From positions 2,767,100 through 2,831,099 of the forward strand of contig NZ_MQWB01000001.1 in assembly GCF_002257665.1 (NCBI RefSeq): DNA of 64,000 nucleotides, given 5' to 3'. The position numbers and the translations under genes are program-made. The stretch comes from Rubricoccus marinus (GTDB taxonomy: Bacteria > Bacteroidota > Rhodothermia > Rhodothermales > Rubricoccaceae). The first letter of the stretch is position 1. Each line of letters starts with the position of its first letter. Shown here piece after piece: positions 53,486 to 62,812 of the stretch. The notes under the pieces were generated by a model. The model ran no database searches and had not been told where the DNA came from. It was given only the letters and a program-made list of their open reading frames with translations.

Positions 53486-54634
53486 ATGAAGCTCCGCCCG
53501 GCTCTTCTGCTCTGGCACCGCTGGTTCGGCCTCTTGGCCGCGCTGTGGCTGACCCTGCTCGCGCTGACCGGCTCGGCGATCGTGTACTACGACGAGCTAG
53601 ACCGGCTCCTCGTCCCGGAGCAACGCACCGTCACTCCCGGCGGCGCGGCCGCCCCGCTGGATTCCGTCGCAGCGGCGGCGACGGCTGGGTACCCCGGCAC
53701 CTACGCGCGCTTTTTCGATCTCGCCAACCGGCCCGACGAGACCACGCGCGTGTTCCTCGCCGACCGGCCGGATAGCGCGACGCCTCTGGCGCACGAGACG
53801 CACGTCTTCGTCGATCCGTACTCCGCCGAGGTGGCCGGCGCGCGAGAAGTGGGGCAGGTCCGCCTCGACCGACAGCACGCCATGGACGTGGTGTACGGGC
53901 TCCACGTCGACCTCTTGATGGGACACACGGCGGCGTGGTTGCTCGGCCTGCTGGGGATCCTGTGGGCGCTCGATCACATCGCAGGAGCGGCCCTCGCGCT
54001 TCCTCGGTTGTCGAAGTGGAAGCGGAGCTTTGTGGTCAAGTGGAAGGCGGGCGGCTACCGCCGGGACTACGACCTCCACCGGGCGGTCGGCCTCTGGCTC
54101 CTGCCCGTCACGCTTATGCTCGCGCTGAGCGGGGCCTACTTCAACTGGTACGACTACGCCGAAGCGGCGGCCTCGACCGTCTCGGAGCTCACGCCGCGCT
54201 ACCCGTACACGCTTCCAGACCTCGACGCGCCACTTTACGACGCCCCGGTTCCGCTCGACCAGATCGTCGCAGCGGCTGCGGCAGAGGGCAACGGCCGCGG
54301 CGTCGACATGATCGGGTACATGCCAGCAAAGGGTGTCTACGAGGCCCGCGTGTTCTCGGTAGATGACATCGACTCGCACGGGCGCCAGCTCGTCACCGTC
54401 AGCGCGCAGACCGGCGCGGTGCTGGACAGCCGCCACCAATCGGAAGGGACCGCGGCGGACGCCGTTTTCGCGTGGCAGTACCCGCTCCACTCGGGGAAAG
54501 CGTTTGGAGGCATCGGCCGCTTTATCGTCTTCGTGTCGGGGATCGCGGTCGTCGCGCTCAACGTGACAGGGATCACGATCTGGTGGCGCAAGAGGCGATC
54601 CCGCAAACCGCGCCGGACCCGCCCCGCGGTCTGA
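53486..54634 (+). CDS. PepSY-associated membrane protein (iron uptake/reduction type)
   Basis: The ATG at 53486 gives 382 residues starting MKLRPALLLWHRWFGLLAAL, the typical WHRWxGL entry of PepSY_TM proteins. Four transmembrane helices surround two periplasmic PepSY-like regions (about 40-130 and 235-325), and His residues in the helices (LHVDLLMGH, YDLHRAVGLW) could ligate haem. Relatives beside TonB receptors are thought to reduce ferric siderophores. It follows the receptor by 51 bases in the same direction and is probably co-regulated. Confidence 0.88.
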   Translation: MKLRPALLLWHRWFGLLAALWLTLLALTGSAIVYYDELDRLLVPEQRTVTPGGAAAPLDSVAAAATAGYPGTYARFFDLANRPDETTRVFLADRPDSATPLAHETHVFVDPYSAEVAGAREVGQVRLDRQHAMDVVYGLHVDLLMGHTAAWLLGLLGILWALDHIAGAALALPRLSKWKRSFVVKWKAGGYRRDYDLHRAVGLWLLPVTLMLALSGAYFNWYDYAEAAASTVSELTPRYPYTLPDLDAPLYDAPVPLDQIVAAAAAEGNGRGVDMIGYMPAKGVYEARVFSVDDIDSHGRQLVTVSAQTGAVLDSRHQSEGTAADAVFAWQYPLHSGKAFGGIGRFIVFVSGIAVVALNVTGITIWWRKRRSRKPRRTRPAV

Positions 54635-54678
54635 CTGGAATCTCCCACGGCGTGAACCGGACAAACGACCTCGTGATA

Positions 54679-54696
54679 CGCCAGAGGCCTCTGGCG
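54679..54696. repeat. Tail-to-tail pair of the iterated element
   Basis: CGCCAGAGGCCTCTGGCG lies 44 bases after the PepSY gene stop and may end that transcript. Confidence 0.85.
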
Positions 54697-54938
54697 CAGT
54701 AGTCATTGGCGCCATTGGCGCGCGACCCGACATGGAGCGACTCCGGGACGTTCCGACAAGACCGATGCCTCTGGCACACCCACGGGCGACCAAGAGCTCG
54801 CATCTGATGCGCATATGTCCGACGCCTCTGGCGAGAGCAGAGGCCTTTCCAGTGGTGAGCCGTGCGTTTCCAACCGACTCCCGGTCGCGCCGGAACCCTC
54901 GCCACGTACGCGAGAACAACCCCGTCGGACGTCTGCGG

Positions 54939-54961
54939 AACCCGGCGCCAGAGGCCGGGTT
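54939..54961 (+). promoter_or_regulatory. Hairpin ahead of lon with the element in the loop
   Basis: AACCCGGC pairs with GCCGGGTT across the 7-base loop GCCAGAG. It ends 36 bases before the lon ATG. It may be an operator or, if transcription starts upstream, a leader hairpin. Neither CIRCE nor HAIR consensus is matched. Confidence 0.4.
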
Positions 54962-54997
54962 GACGGGCGGCTCTAATTTTTGGCAATAACGGATTTT

Positions 54998-57571
54998 ATG
55001 AACCCCATCTCCCCCTCGCTCTTCGCCGCCTCCGATCCCGAGCAGTCCATCCCGCTGCTCACGCCGGACGAGGAGCGCGAGATGCACACGTCCGAGCTCC
55101 CGGATGACCTCCCCATCCTCGCGCTCCGCAACACGGTCCTGTACCCGGGCGTCGTCCTGCCCATCACAGTCGGGCGCGACGCGAGCCTGAAGCTGGTCAA
55201 GGACGCGTATGGCGACGACCGGACGATCGGCGTGGTCGCGCAGAAAAGTGCCGAGACGGAGGACCCAGATCCTGCTGACCTCTACGAGGTGGGCACGGCG
55301 GCGACGATCCTCAAGCTGATCAAGATGCCCGACGGCTCCGTCAGCATCGTGATCCAGGGCAAGCGGCGGTTCGACCTCGGCGAGATCACCCAGACCGACC
55401 CCTACTTCCGCGCGAAGGTCTCCCCCATCGAAGAGGAAGACCCGGCCGAGGACGATGAGGCAGAGCTCTCCGCGCGCGTGCGGAGCATCAAGGAGCTCGC
55501 GGTGCAGATCGTCAACATGAGCCCCAACCTCCCCAGCGAGGCGGCCTACGCGATCCGCAACATCGAGAGCCCCGGCTTTCTCGTCCACTTTATCGCGAGC
55601 AACCTCCAGATCGACGTCGAGAAAAAGCAGGAGTTGCTGGAAACGCTGCCGCTCTTGGAGCGCGCGGCGCTCGTCCTGGAGCACCTGGAGCAGGAGATCC
55701 GCGTGCTGGAGATCAGCGAGGAGATCCGCTCCAAGGTCAAGACCGACGTGGACCAGCAGCAGCGGGAGTTTTTCCTGCGCCAGCAGCTCAAAGCCATCCA
55801 GGACGAACTGGGCGACGGCGAGGGCGGCGGCGTGGAGGCGGCCGAGCTGCGCCAGAGGCTGGACGAAAAGCGGGACGATCTACCAGAGACGGTGATCGAG
55901 GCCGTGGAAAAGGAGCTCACCAAGCTGGGCCGCACGAACCCCGCGAGCCCGGAATACTCGGTCGTCCGCAACTACGTGGAGACGATCCTGGACCTTCCGT
56001 GGCAGCACGTGTCCGAGGACTCGCTGGACATCGCGAAAGCGCGCGAAGTCCTCGACGAGGACCACTACGGGCTGGATGACGTCAAAAAGCGCATTCTGGA
56101 GTACCTCGCCGTTCTCAAGCTCAAGGGCGAGCGCGACGGCGAGAGCGTCAGCCGCGCTCCCATCCTCTGCTTCTACGGCCCTCCCGGAGTCGGCAAAACG
56201 TCGCTCGGCAAGAGCATCGCTCGCTCCCTCGGGCGCGAGTTCGTGCGCATGAGCCTGGGCGGTGTGCGTGACGAGGCCGAGATCCGCGGCCACAGGCGCA
56301 CCTACATCGGGTCCATGCCCGGCCGCATCCTGCAGAGCCTCAAGAAGGCCGGCACAAGCAACCCCGTGTTCATGCTGGACGAGGTGGACAAGCTGGGCTC
56401 CGACTTCCGCGGCGACCCCTCTTCCGCCCTGCTCGAAGTCCTCGACCCGGAGCAGAACGACGCGTTCAACGACCACTACATGGAGTTGGACTATGACCTC
56501 TCCAAGGTCATGTTCATCGCCACGGCCAACTACCTCGAGAACATCCCGGCGCCGCTGCGCGACCGGATGGAGATCATCGAAATCACCGGTTACACGCTGG
56601 GTGAGAAGCGCCAGATCGCGAAGCAGTACCTCGTCCCTCGCCAGACCGAACGCAACGGCCTAAACGACGATCAGCTCACGATTGAGACCGACGCCTTGGA
56701 CCTCCTGATCGAGGGTTACACCCGCGAGAGCGGCGTGCGCCAACTGGAGCGGACCATCGGCGGCGTGGCCCGCGGCGTGGCCGTCAAGGTGGCCTCTGGC
56801 GAGAGCGAGCACGAGACCGTGGAGGTGGACGATGTCAAGGAGTACCTCGGCGCGCGGAAGTTCTTCAATGAGACCGCCGAGCGGACCGAAGTCCCCGGCG
56901 TGGCCACAGGCCTGGCGTGGACGCCCGTCGGCGGCGACATCCTGTTCATCGAAGCCTCTGCCTCTCGCGGGAATGGCAAGATGACGCTCACCGGCAAGCT
57001 GGGCGACGTGATGCGCGAGAGCGCGCAAGCCGCTCAGTCCTGGGTCCGCGCCCACGCCGACGACCTGGGCATCCCGCCAGAGGCCTTCCGCTACTGGGAC
57101 CTCCACGTGCACGTGCCGGCGGGCGCCATCCCGAAGGACGGCCCGAGCGCGGGCGTGGCTATGGTGGCAGCGCTCACGAGCATCTACACGCAGCGCCGCG
57201 TGCGCCACGACGTAGCGATGACAGGCGAGATCACGCTTCGCGGACTCGTCCTGCCGGTCGGCGGGATCAAAGAAAAGGTCCTGGCCGCGCGTCGCGCGGG
57301 CATCGAGACCGTCGTCCTGCCGGAGAAAAACCAGAAAGACGTGGACGAGATCAAGGACGTGGCCGTCGAGGGCCTGGAGGTCAAGTACGTCTCGCGCATC
57401 ACGGACGCGCTGGACCTGATCCTAGAGCCCGAGGTCATGGAAGACCCCGAGACCCGCTTTGCCGTCTCCGAGCAGGACAAAGCGCTCGCCTCTGGCGCAG
57501 CGCCCTCCCCTGATCCCATTGTGATCGCCTCTGGCGAAGAGGAGGACGAAGAGCCCGCGATGGCGCTGTAA
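54998..57571 (+). CDS. lon: ATP-dependent protease Lon
   Basis: The ATG at 54998 gives 857 residues; a TTG six codons earlier is possible. The substrate-binding LON domain begins [20 protein letters not shown] coiled coil ([20 protein letters not shown]) leads to the AAA+ domain with Walker [15 protein letters not shown], Walker [12 protein letters not shown] and sensor [10 protein letters not shown]. The protease domain has catalytic Ser717 ([10 protein letters not shown]) and Lys760 (GGIKEKVL). It degrades misfolded and regulatory proteins in the cytoplasm. The acidic tail beyond residue 815 carries two iterated elements. An AT-rich stretch and a hairpin precede the gene. Confidence 0.97.
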   Translation: MNPISPSLFAASDPEQSIPLLTPDEEREMHTSELPDDLPILALRNTVLYPGVVLPITVGRDASLKLVKDAYGDDRTIGVVAQKSAETEDPDPADLYEVGTAATILKLIKMPDGSVSIVIQGKRRFDLGEITQTDPYFRAKVSPIEEEDPAEDDEAELSARVRSIKELAVQIVNMSPNLPSEAAYAIRNIESPGFLVHFIASNLQIDVEKKQELLETLPLLERAALVLEHLEQEIRVLEISEEIRSKVKTDVDQQQREFFLRQQLKAIQDELGDGEGGGVEAAELRQRLDEKRDDLPETVIEAVEKELTKLGRTNPASPEYSVVRNYVETILDLPWQHVSEDSLDIAKAREVLDEDHYGLDDVKKRILEYLAVLKLKGERDGESVSRAPILCFYGPPGVGKTSLGKSIARSLGREFVRMSLGGVRDEAEIRGHRRTYIGSMPGRILQSLKKAGTSNPVFMLDEVDKLGSDFRGDPSSALLEVLDPEQNDAFNDHYMELDYDLSKVMFIATANYLENIPAPLRDRMEIIEITGYTLGEKRQIAKQYLVPRQTERNGLNDDQLTIETDALDLLIEGYTRESGVRQLERTIGGVARGVAVKVASGESEHETVEVDDVKEYLGARKFFNETAERTEVPGVATGLAWTPVGGDILFIEASASRGNGKMTLTGKLGDVMRESAQAAQSWVRAHADDLGIPPEAFRYWDLHVHVPAGAIPKDGPSAGVAMVAALTSIYTQRRVRHDVAMTGEITLRGLVLPVGGIKEKVLAARRAGIETVVLPEKNQKDVDEIKDVAVEGLEVKYVSRITDALDLILEPEVMEDPETRFAVSEQDKALASGAAPSPDPIVIASGEEEDEEPAMAL

Positions 57572-57599
57572 GCAAGCCAGCCGTCTGATAGAACCCAAA

Positions 57600-57631
57600 G
57601 AGCCTCTGGCGCGACGATGCGCCAGAGGCTC
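57600..57631. terminator. 13-bp terminator-like hairpin after lon
   Basis: GAGCCTCTGGCGC pairs perfectly with GCGCCAGAGGCTC across a 6-base loop (GACGAT), 29 bases beyond the lon stop and 34 bases from the converging barrel gene. Two iterated elements form the stem. It is probably a bidirectional terminator. Confidence 0.65.
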
Positions 57632-57665
57632 GGTCATGTTTGGCGCGTCGCCAGCGGCCTCGCGG

Positions 57666-58238
57666 CTATCGGCCCAGCGCGTACCCGAGCCGGACAACGG
57701 GCGCGATGCTGGACCGCACGTCGGTGCCGCCCTGGCGCTCAAACGTCCTGATGGGATCCCAGTCCGAGTAGCGAACGGCCTGCACATCCACGCCGAGCGT
57801 GAGCGAAGACGACAGGTGCGTTGCCGCACCGACTTCGAAGCCGTACCGAACGCGCTCGTCGTAATACTGGCCCACGTGCAGCTGTCCGATGATCCCGACG
57901 TGCGCATCCGCCAGAGGCCCCGGCAACCACGCCTCTGGCGCGCGAGCCGTCAGCGCCGCACCCGCGGAGTACCCGAGGCGGGGGCTCGTCCGCCCCTCGA
58001 AGCAGTCGATGATGCCGCAGGAGGTGTAGTCATACGCCCCTTCGAGTCCGACGCCAAACGATGGCTCGATAGACACGACAGACGCTACAGGAATGCGGCC
58101 CCGTATCTCTGCAATGCCCGCCGAGCCTTCGAAGCCGCTAGAGGGCCCCACGCTCAGCGTGACGGCGTCGAACGGGATCGGAATCTGCGCCGTGGCGCCA
58201 GAGGCGAGCAACGCCGCGAGGAGTATCAGATAACGCAT
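57666..58238 (-). CDS. Small outer-membrane beta-barrel protein
   Basis: The ATG at 58238 gives a signal peptide (MRYLILLAALLASGATAQ) and 190 residues. Alternating strands (FDAVTLSVGPSSGFEGSAG, VSIEPSFGVGLEGAYDY, VRYGFEVGAATHLSSSLTL) and a C-terminal aromatic/arginine strand (VVRLGYALGR) fit an eight-stranded OmpA/OmpX-type barrel. Two cysteines (TSCGIIDCFEG) may bridge an outer loop. The role is unknown. It converges on lon. Confidence 0.78.
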   Translation of the reverse strand: MRYLILLAALLASGATAQIPIPFDAVTLSVGPSSGFEGSAGIAEIRGRIPVASVVSIEPSFGVGLEGAYDYTSCGIIDCFEGRTSPRLGYSAGAALTARAPEAWLPGPLADAHVGIIGQLHVGQYYDERVRYGFEVGAATHLSSSLTLGVDVQAVRYSDWDPIRTFERQGGTDVRSSIAPVVRLGYALGR

Positions 58239-58327
58239 GGGCCCGGGGTAGGTGACAGCCCAAAATGCGCCTCTGGCGGGACATTTCGCAATCCTCTCGT
58301 GTGTGCCCGGGTGCGGGCGCCAGAGGC

Positions 58328-58756
58328 TCAGTCGGCCAGCGCGGGGTGGCGGTACGTGGCCGCGGCGGCCAGGATGGCCGCGAGCGCGAGCATTCCCGGC
58401 GCCAGAAGCGGGCTCGCGCCGCTCACGGCGTCCCAGATCAGCGACGCCAGAGGCTCGTTGGGGGTCACCTCCAGCGCGAACTCGACGTTGCCCTTCGCGT
58501 GGAGGACGATGCCCGCCACGCTGCCGAGCACGACCGCGCCGGCGGTCCAGCGCACGGCTCGGATCGAGCGGAGTGAGGGCGCGCGCCACGCCCACGCGGT
58601 GGTGAGCAGGCCGAGCCCGATCATCACGAACGGGAGGACCTGGAGCCGGTCCGCGTAGTGCTCCACGAGGAGCAGTTCAGCGCCCGCGGCCCCGAAGGTC
58701 AGGGCCGCGGCGCCGAACAGGAAGCGCCGGTAGAAGTGTTCAACCGACGCGGCCAT
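58328..58756 (-). CDS. Four-helix inner-membrane protein
   Basis: This 142-residue protein has four predicted transmembrane helices (about 10-28, 40-57, 67-85, 112-132) and short loops. I recognise no family. Its start overlaps the stop of the HhH lipoprotein gene (TAATG), indicating coupled translation. Confidence 0.7.
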   Translation of the reverse strand: MAASVEHFYRRFLFGAAALTFGAAGAELLLVEHYADRLQVLPFVMIGLGLLTTAWAWRAPSLRSIRAVRWTAGAVVLGSVAGIVLHAKGNVEFALEVTPNEPLASLIWDAVSGASPLLAPGMLALAAILAAAATYRHPALAD

Positions 58757-59268
58757 TACTGCGCGAGGTAGACGGCGGCGGCAGTCGCATCGCCCTCGGT
58801 CACGACCTCAGCGTAGCGGGCCATAAAGGCCTCTTGCGTGCTGTAGGGCCGGCCCTCGATCAGCGCCGCAGCCTCGGCCTCGCCGACGCCCGGAAGCTGC
58901 ATCATCGTCTCGATGTCGCTCTCGTCGAAGGAGACGGGCACGTAGACGTAGGAGAGGTAGCCGTCCAGAATCGCGTCGTCGTTGTCGATGTACTTACCGA
59001 TCTCGCGGCGGAACTGGGCGACGCTCGTCCACGGGCGGTACTCCTCGAACTCGTGCGCCATGCGGTCGCCGACGTCGGGGATGGTCTTGAACTCCTCGTC
59101 AGTGGCGGTGTTGAGGTTGAGCGGGGCCGCCGGCGCGGCGGCGGGGGCCTCCATGCCGGGCTCGGCAGGAACGTCGGCGGTCGGGGCCTCTGGCGCGTCG
59201 GCGGGCTCAGAGGGCTCGCAGGCCGTCAGGGCGAGGCCGGCGACAAGGGTGAGGGCGAGGAAACGCAT
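58756..59268 (-). CDS. Lipoprotein with paired helix-hairpin-helix motifs (ComEA-like)
   Basis: This 170-residue protein has a lipoprotein signal (LTLVAGLALTACEP, acylated Cys16) and a Pro/Ala-rich linker. A ComEA-like region follows: PLNLNTATDEEFKTIPDVGD (about 50-69), then a second HhH (MMQLPGVGEAEAAALIEG). ComEA binds incoming DNA in the periplasm during natural transformation. The HhH signature here has an acidic setting (DESDIETM), so DNA binding is uncertain. It might equally be a structural envelope protein. Its presence is of interest given the uptake-sequence-like repeats. Confidence 0.75.
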   Translation of the reverse strand: MRFLALTLVAGLALTACEPSEPADAPEAPTADVPAEPGMEAPAAAPAAPLNLNTATDEEFKTIPDVGDRMAHEFEEYRPWTSVAQFRREIGKYIDNDDAILDGYLSYVYVPVSFDESDIETMMQLPGVGEAEAAALIEGRPYSTQEAFMARYAEVVTEGDATAAAVYLAQ

Positions 59269-59278
59269 AGCGGGTGGA

Positions 59279-60904
59279 TCAGGGGGTGATAAGAAGGTCG
59301 AGGATCAGGGCCGTCACGTCGAGCTGGGTCGGCTGCGGGCCGACCGCGCGGGTGACGCGCTCCCGAATCTCGTTGCCAGAGGCGGACGCGTTCGCGACGA
59401 TCAGAGGAATGATGGAGTCCGAGCGGCTGGCGCTGCCGTGGCCGCTGGCGCCGCCGTCGTGGAAAAAGAAGCGCTCCGCCAGAGGCTGCTCGGCGCCCGA
59501 ACGCGCGAGAAGGAGGATATCGCCTGCGCGGTGCCCCATCGGGCCATCGGTCAGCCACCCGAGGCGCTCTTCCACCGCGACGAGGTCCGGGCGCGGGTTG
59601 CGCGCGAAGTACGCCGTCAGAGACACCGGCTGCCCGTCCACGAGGACTTGGAACGGGACGCTCTCGCCACGGCGCGAGGCGCGAACGAGGACCAAATCGA
59701 GCGAGCCCGCGAGCGAGTCGGACGCGGCGAGGGCGCGGGCGACGGGCAGCACGTCGGCGTCCAGGCGCGGCGCGCGCGACCAGTCGCACACGGTGTCGCA
59801 CGCGGTCTGATCGGCGACGTAGAGGAACGCGGCCGCCTCGTTGACCGCCATCACCACGTCGAAGTCCTCGCCCTTGTCGCCCAGAGAGGGATCGCGCAGC
59901 CGGAGCCCGAGGCTGTCCAGCACGGCCGATGTCTTTTCGCGGAGCGACTGCCCCGGCTCCGGGAGCGTGTCCGTGTGCCCGTGGTCGGCCACGACAACGA
60001 CCCAGAGGTCCTGGAGTGCGCCTCTGGCGCGGTAGGCGTCCAGCACGTTCGCGAGGTCGTCCGCGGTCTCGTCGCGGAGGTAGGCGCGCTGCGCCTCCTC
60101 GCCGCCGCCGTGCGCCGCGAGGTCCGGCCCGCCGAAGTAGGCGACCTGGAGGTCCGGGATGCCGTGGCGTTTCATGGACGAGATCACGCCGTCGCTCGCG
60201 TCGTCATCCACTTCCTCGAAGACCTCCTCGCCGCCGCCGAAGATGGCCTCGATGGCGCCTTCGATGAGTTCGCCGATGTCGCCCAGGTCAGGCCGCGTGA
60301 GCACGTCGGCGCCGCGGTAGACGAAGGCGTTGGCGACGTGGGCGCGGACGTCCGCGCGGTCGTAGAGCGTCGGCGTCTGAATTTGCTCGCCCAGGAAGTC
60401 GTCGGTGTAGACGGCCAGGGTCTGCTCAAACGTGCCGACGCTGAGCGGGACCGGCGCGTAGATCCTCAGCGAGTCGCGGTCGAACCACTCGTTGCCGACG
60501 ACGCCGGTCTCGGCGGGCGGCTTGCCGGTAAAGACGGCCGTCCAGCCCGCGGCGGTCTCGGACGGGAAGACCGAGACCACGTCCTCCGCGCCGTACGCGT
60601 GCGCCCACAGCGCGCCTCTGGCGCCAGAGGCCGTCTCGCCAGAGGCCGCGCTGGCGCCGAACAACGCCGAGAGCGCCGGCAGGTCGCCCGCCTCCAGCGC
60701 GTCCGTCATCACGTCCGCGCCGACGCCGTCGAGCGCGAGGACGAGCACGCGCGGGCCGCCTCTGGCGGTGCGGAGCGTGTCGCGCAGAATCTCCTCGCTG
60801 CCCTCGGTGAACAGCTCGCCGACCTCGTCCAGCGTGCCGGGGCGCGTAAGCGCGCAGCCGGAGAGAAAGAGGGCGGCGAGAAAGAGCAGGGCAGAGTAGC
60901 GCAT
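59279..60904 (-). CDS. Alkaline phosphatase-superfamily phosphodiesterase, lipoprotein
   Basis: The ATG at 60904 gives 541 residues with a lipoprotein signal (MRYSALLFLAALFLSGCALT, Cys17). The type I phosphodiesterase/nucleotide pyrophosphatase pattern is clear: VLVLALDGVGADVM with the first metal Asp, a Thr nucleophile in VFTGKPPAETGVVGNEW, AYFGGPDLAAHGGG with Asp and His, and VVVADHGHTD. It would hydrolyse phosphodiesters or nucleotides outside the cytoplasm. An in-frame double element (Ala-Arg-Gly-Ala region near 60616) is visible. It is divergent from the P450 gene. Confidence 0.88.
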   Translation of the reverse strand: MRYSALLFLAALFLSGCALTRPGTLDEVGELFTEGSEEILRDTLRTARGGPRVLVLALDGVGADVMTDALEAGDLPALSALFGASAASGETASGARGALWAHAYGAEDVVSVFPSETAAGWTAVFTGKPPAETGVVGNEWFDRDSLRIYAPVPLSVGTFEQTLAVYTDDFLGEQIQTPTLYDRADVRAHVANAFVYRGADVLTRPDLGDIGELIEGAIEAIFGGGEEVFEEVDDDASDGVISSMKRHGIPDLQVAYFGGPDLAAHGGGEEAQRAYLRDETADDLANVLDAYRARGALQDLWVVVVADHGHTDTLPEPGQSLREKTSAVLDSLGLRLRDPSLGDKGEDFDVVMAVNEAAAFLYVADQTACDTVCDWSRAPRLDADVLPVARALAASDSLAGSLDLVLVRASRRGESVPFQVLVDGQPVSLTAYFARNPRPDLVAVEERLGWLTDGPMGHRAGDILLLARSGAEQPLAERFFFHDGGASGHGSASRSDSIIPLIVANASASGNEIRERVTRAVGPQPTQLDVTALILDLLITP

Positions 60905-60989
60905 GGGGGGTGGGACGCCAGAGGCCCCGGGTGGCTCCGCTTCCGGCGTCAAACTGTGGCGAGCTTCACGATCCCCCCTCTGGCGCCCC

Positions 60990-62369
60990 ATGCCCGCCGA
61001 CGTCCGCCGCTTCCGCCCGCGCTTCCCGCTCGACCTCGTCATCGCCTTCGCGCGGGACCTCATGGGCGGCTCGCGCCGCATGGACGCCGTCGGCGGCGAC
61101 GCCGTCTGGGCCGGGCGCGGCGCGACGGGCGTGCTGTGGCTCCGCCACCCGGACCTCGTCCGGGCGCTCCTGATCGAGAACAACGCCGACGTGACCAAGG
61201 CGCGCGGGATGCGCATCCTGAGCCTGCTCGTCGGCGACGGGCTGCTGGCCTCCGAGGTGCCCAAGCACACGCGCCAGAGGCGGCTCGTGCTGCCGGCCTT
61301 CCACCACGCGCGGCTCCGCGCCTACGGCGAGGTGATGACGCGGCGGAGCGCCGAGACCGCCGGCCTCTGGCGCGACGGCGAGGCCGTGGACGTGAGCGAA
61401 GCCATGAACCGGCTGGCCCTCGCGATTGCCGGCGAGACGCTATTCGGCTCCGGCCTGGAGGCCGACGCGGCGCAGATCTCCGACGCCCTCGAAGAGTCCA
61501 TGGCGGCGTTCGACAAGGCGCAGTTCCCCCTCGCGGACAAGCTCCTCGCGCTCCCGCTTCCCAACGTGCTCCGCGGCAAACGCGCCCGCGCCACGGTCGA
61601 CGAAGTGGTGTACCGCCTTATCCGCCAGAGGCGGGCCGAGGCCTCTGGCGCGATGGGCGACGGCGCGCCGCCAGAGGCAAACACGCCGGGAGGCACGCGG
61701 CAGGACCTGCTCCAGATGCTGCTCGACGCGCAGGACGAGGAGACCGGCGCGGGCATGACCGACGAGGAGGTCCGCGACGAGGCCGTGACGTTGCTCATGG
61801 CCGGGCACGAGACGACCGCCAACGCGCTCGCGTGGACGTGGACGCTTCTCGCCCTACACCCCGAGGCCGAGGCCGCGCTCCACGCCGAGGTCGACGCGCT
61901 AAACGCGGACCCGACGTTCGACGACCTCCGCGCGCTGCCGGTCACGCGCAACGTGTTCGCCGAGTCCATGCGGCTCATGCCGCCGGCGTGGATCTTCTCG
62001 CGAGAGGCCGCGCACGACTTCCGCCTTGCGGGCGAGGTCCCCGTCCCGAAGGGGACCATGATCCTCGTCGCGCCCTACTTCCTCCACCGCGATGCGCGCT
62101 TCTGGGACGAGCCTCTGGCGTTCCGCCCCGAGCGGTTCGCGCCAGAGGCCAAAAGCGGGCGCCACAAGTTCGCCTACCTCCCGTTCTCGTTCGGCAAGCG
62201 CGGGTGCATCGGCGAGCCGTTCGCGTGGGCCGAAGGCGTCCTCGCCCTCGCGACGATCGCGCGCCGCTGGCGGCTCGCGCTCCCGGGGCCGCCGCCCGCC
62301 CCGCACGCCTCGGTCACGCTCCGCGCCGCCGACCTCGAAATGATCGCTCACGCACGTTCTAGGGTGTGA
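60990..62369 (+). CDS. Cytochrome P450
   Basis: The ATG at 60990 gives 459 residues. The haem loop is FSFGKRGCIG with Cys406, the I-helix oxygen motif is MAGHETTANAL and the K-helix ExxR is ESMR. The stretch RLMPPAWIFSREA resembles that of CYP175-type carotenoid hydroxylases of Thermus (RLYPPAWILTR). A carotenoid or fatty-acid substrate is possible but unproved. No ferredoxin or reductase gene is adjacent. It is divergent from the phosphodiesterase, with starts 85 bases apart. Confidence 0.94.
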   Translation: MPADVRRFRPRFPLDLVIAFARDLMGGSRRMDAVGGDAVWAGRGATGVLWLRHPDLVRALLIENNADVTKARGMRILSLLVGDGLLASEVPKHTRQRRLVLPAFHHARLRAYGEVMTRRSAETAGLWRDGEAVDVSEAMNRLALAIAGETLFGSGLEADAAQISDALEESMAAFDKAQFPLADKLLALPLPNVLRGKRARATVDEVVYRLIRQRRAEASGAMGDGAPPEANTPGGTRQDLLQMLLDAQDEETGAGMTDEEVRDEAVTLLMAGHETTANALAWTWTLLALHPEAEAALHAEVDALNADPTFDDLRALPVTRNVFAESMRLMPPAWIFSREAAHDFRLAGEVPVPKGTMILVAPYFLHRDARFWDEPLAFRPERFAPEAKSGRHKFAYLPFSFGKRGCIGEPFAWAEGVLALATIARRWRLALPGPPPAPHASVTLRAADLEMIAHARSRV

Positions 62370-62426
62370 CACAGGGGTGACGGCTCGGGGCGCGATCCTG
62401 CCAGCAGCCCCCACCCCGCTGCCCCG

Positions 62427-62744
62427 ATGATCGACGTCTCCGCCCTTCGCCCCGACTCGACCTCCGCCGCCGACTTCGTGCTCGGCGTGCTCGCCGCCTC
62501 GTCGGAGGCGCCCTTCGGTACGCTCGGGTGGCCCGAGATCAACCGCCTCGCCGCCCGCTGGCTCCGCCCCACCGGCGAGGGCGCGGACACGACGCGCGTC
62601 GGGCACGCCCTCGTGTTGGAGATGGCCGCCGAGGGCTTGGTAGAGGCCGAGACGACGACCGCCGCCGACGGCTCCGAGATGGTGGAGCGCGTGGTGCACC
62701 CGCGCTTTTTCGGCGTTGAGGCCGCGCGGCGCTTAGCAGCCTAG
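62427..62744 (+). CDS. Small uncharacterised protein, possibly winged-helix
   Basis: This 105-residue soluble protein has a helix-rich first half (LGWPEINRLAARWLRPTG, GHALVLEMAAEGLVEAE) and a short beta hairpin (TTTAADGSEMVERVVHP), a layout like a small winged-helix domain. I recognise no family. There is no signal peptide and no iterated element within it. Its stop TAG is joined to an element pair. Confidence 0.65.
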   Translation: MIDVSALRPDSTSAADFVLGVLAASSEAPFGTLGWPEINRLAARWLRPTGEGADTTRVGHALVLEMAAEGLVEAETTTAADGSEMVERVVHPRFFGVEAARRLAA

Positions 62745-62763
62745 CGCCAGAGGCCTCTGGCGC
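62744..62763. repeat. 20-bp palindrome of two iterated elements
   Basis: GCGCCAGAGGCCTCTGGCGC starts on the G of the preceding TAG stop. It is identical to the palindrome at 1628-1647. Confidence 0.85.
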
Positions 62764-62812
62764 AACCTTTGGCCGTTCGTGCCGTGTGGAGGGGTTCACC
62801 CGTCCGTCCGCC

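Larger units (their letters stand above)
54635..54997. other. 363-base gap upstream of lon
   Basis: I see no gene. The gap holds a tail-to-tail element pair at 54679, a direct repeat CATTGGCGC around 54706 and 54715, single elements near 54814 and 54946, a hairpin at 54939-54961, and an AT-rich stretch (CTCTAATTTTTGGCAATAA) just before the lon start, unusual in this DNA and a likely promoter core. Confidence 0.6.

Noticed and set aside
54960-54982. Bacteroidota-type promoter (TTG-N19-TAnnTTTG) for lon
   Set aside because: TTGACG and TAATTTTTG are only 8 bases apart, too close for a -33/-7 pair. The AT-rich stretch alone may still be a promoter core.
54732-54989. Short frames in the gap before lon
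   Set aside because: No conserved pattern, no start context and codon use unlike the neighbours.
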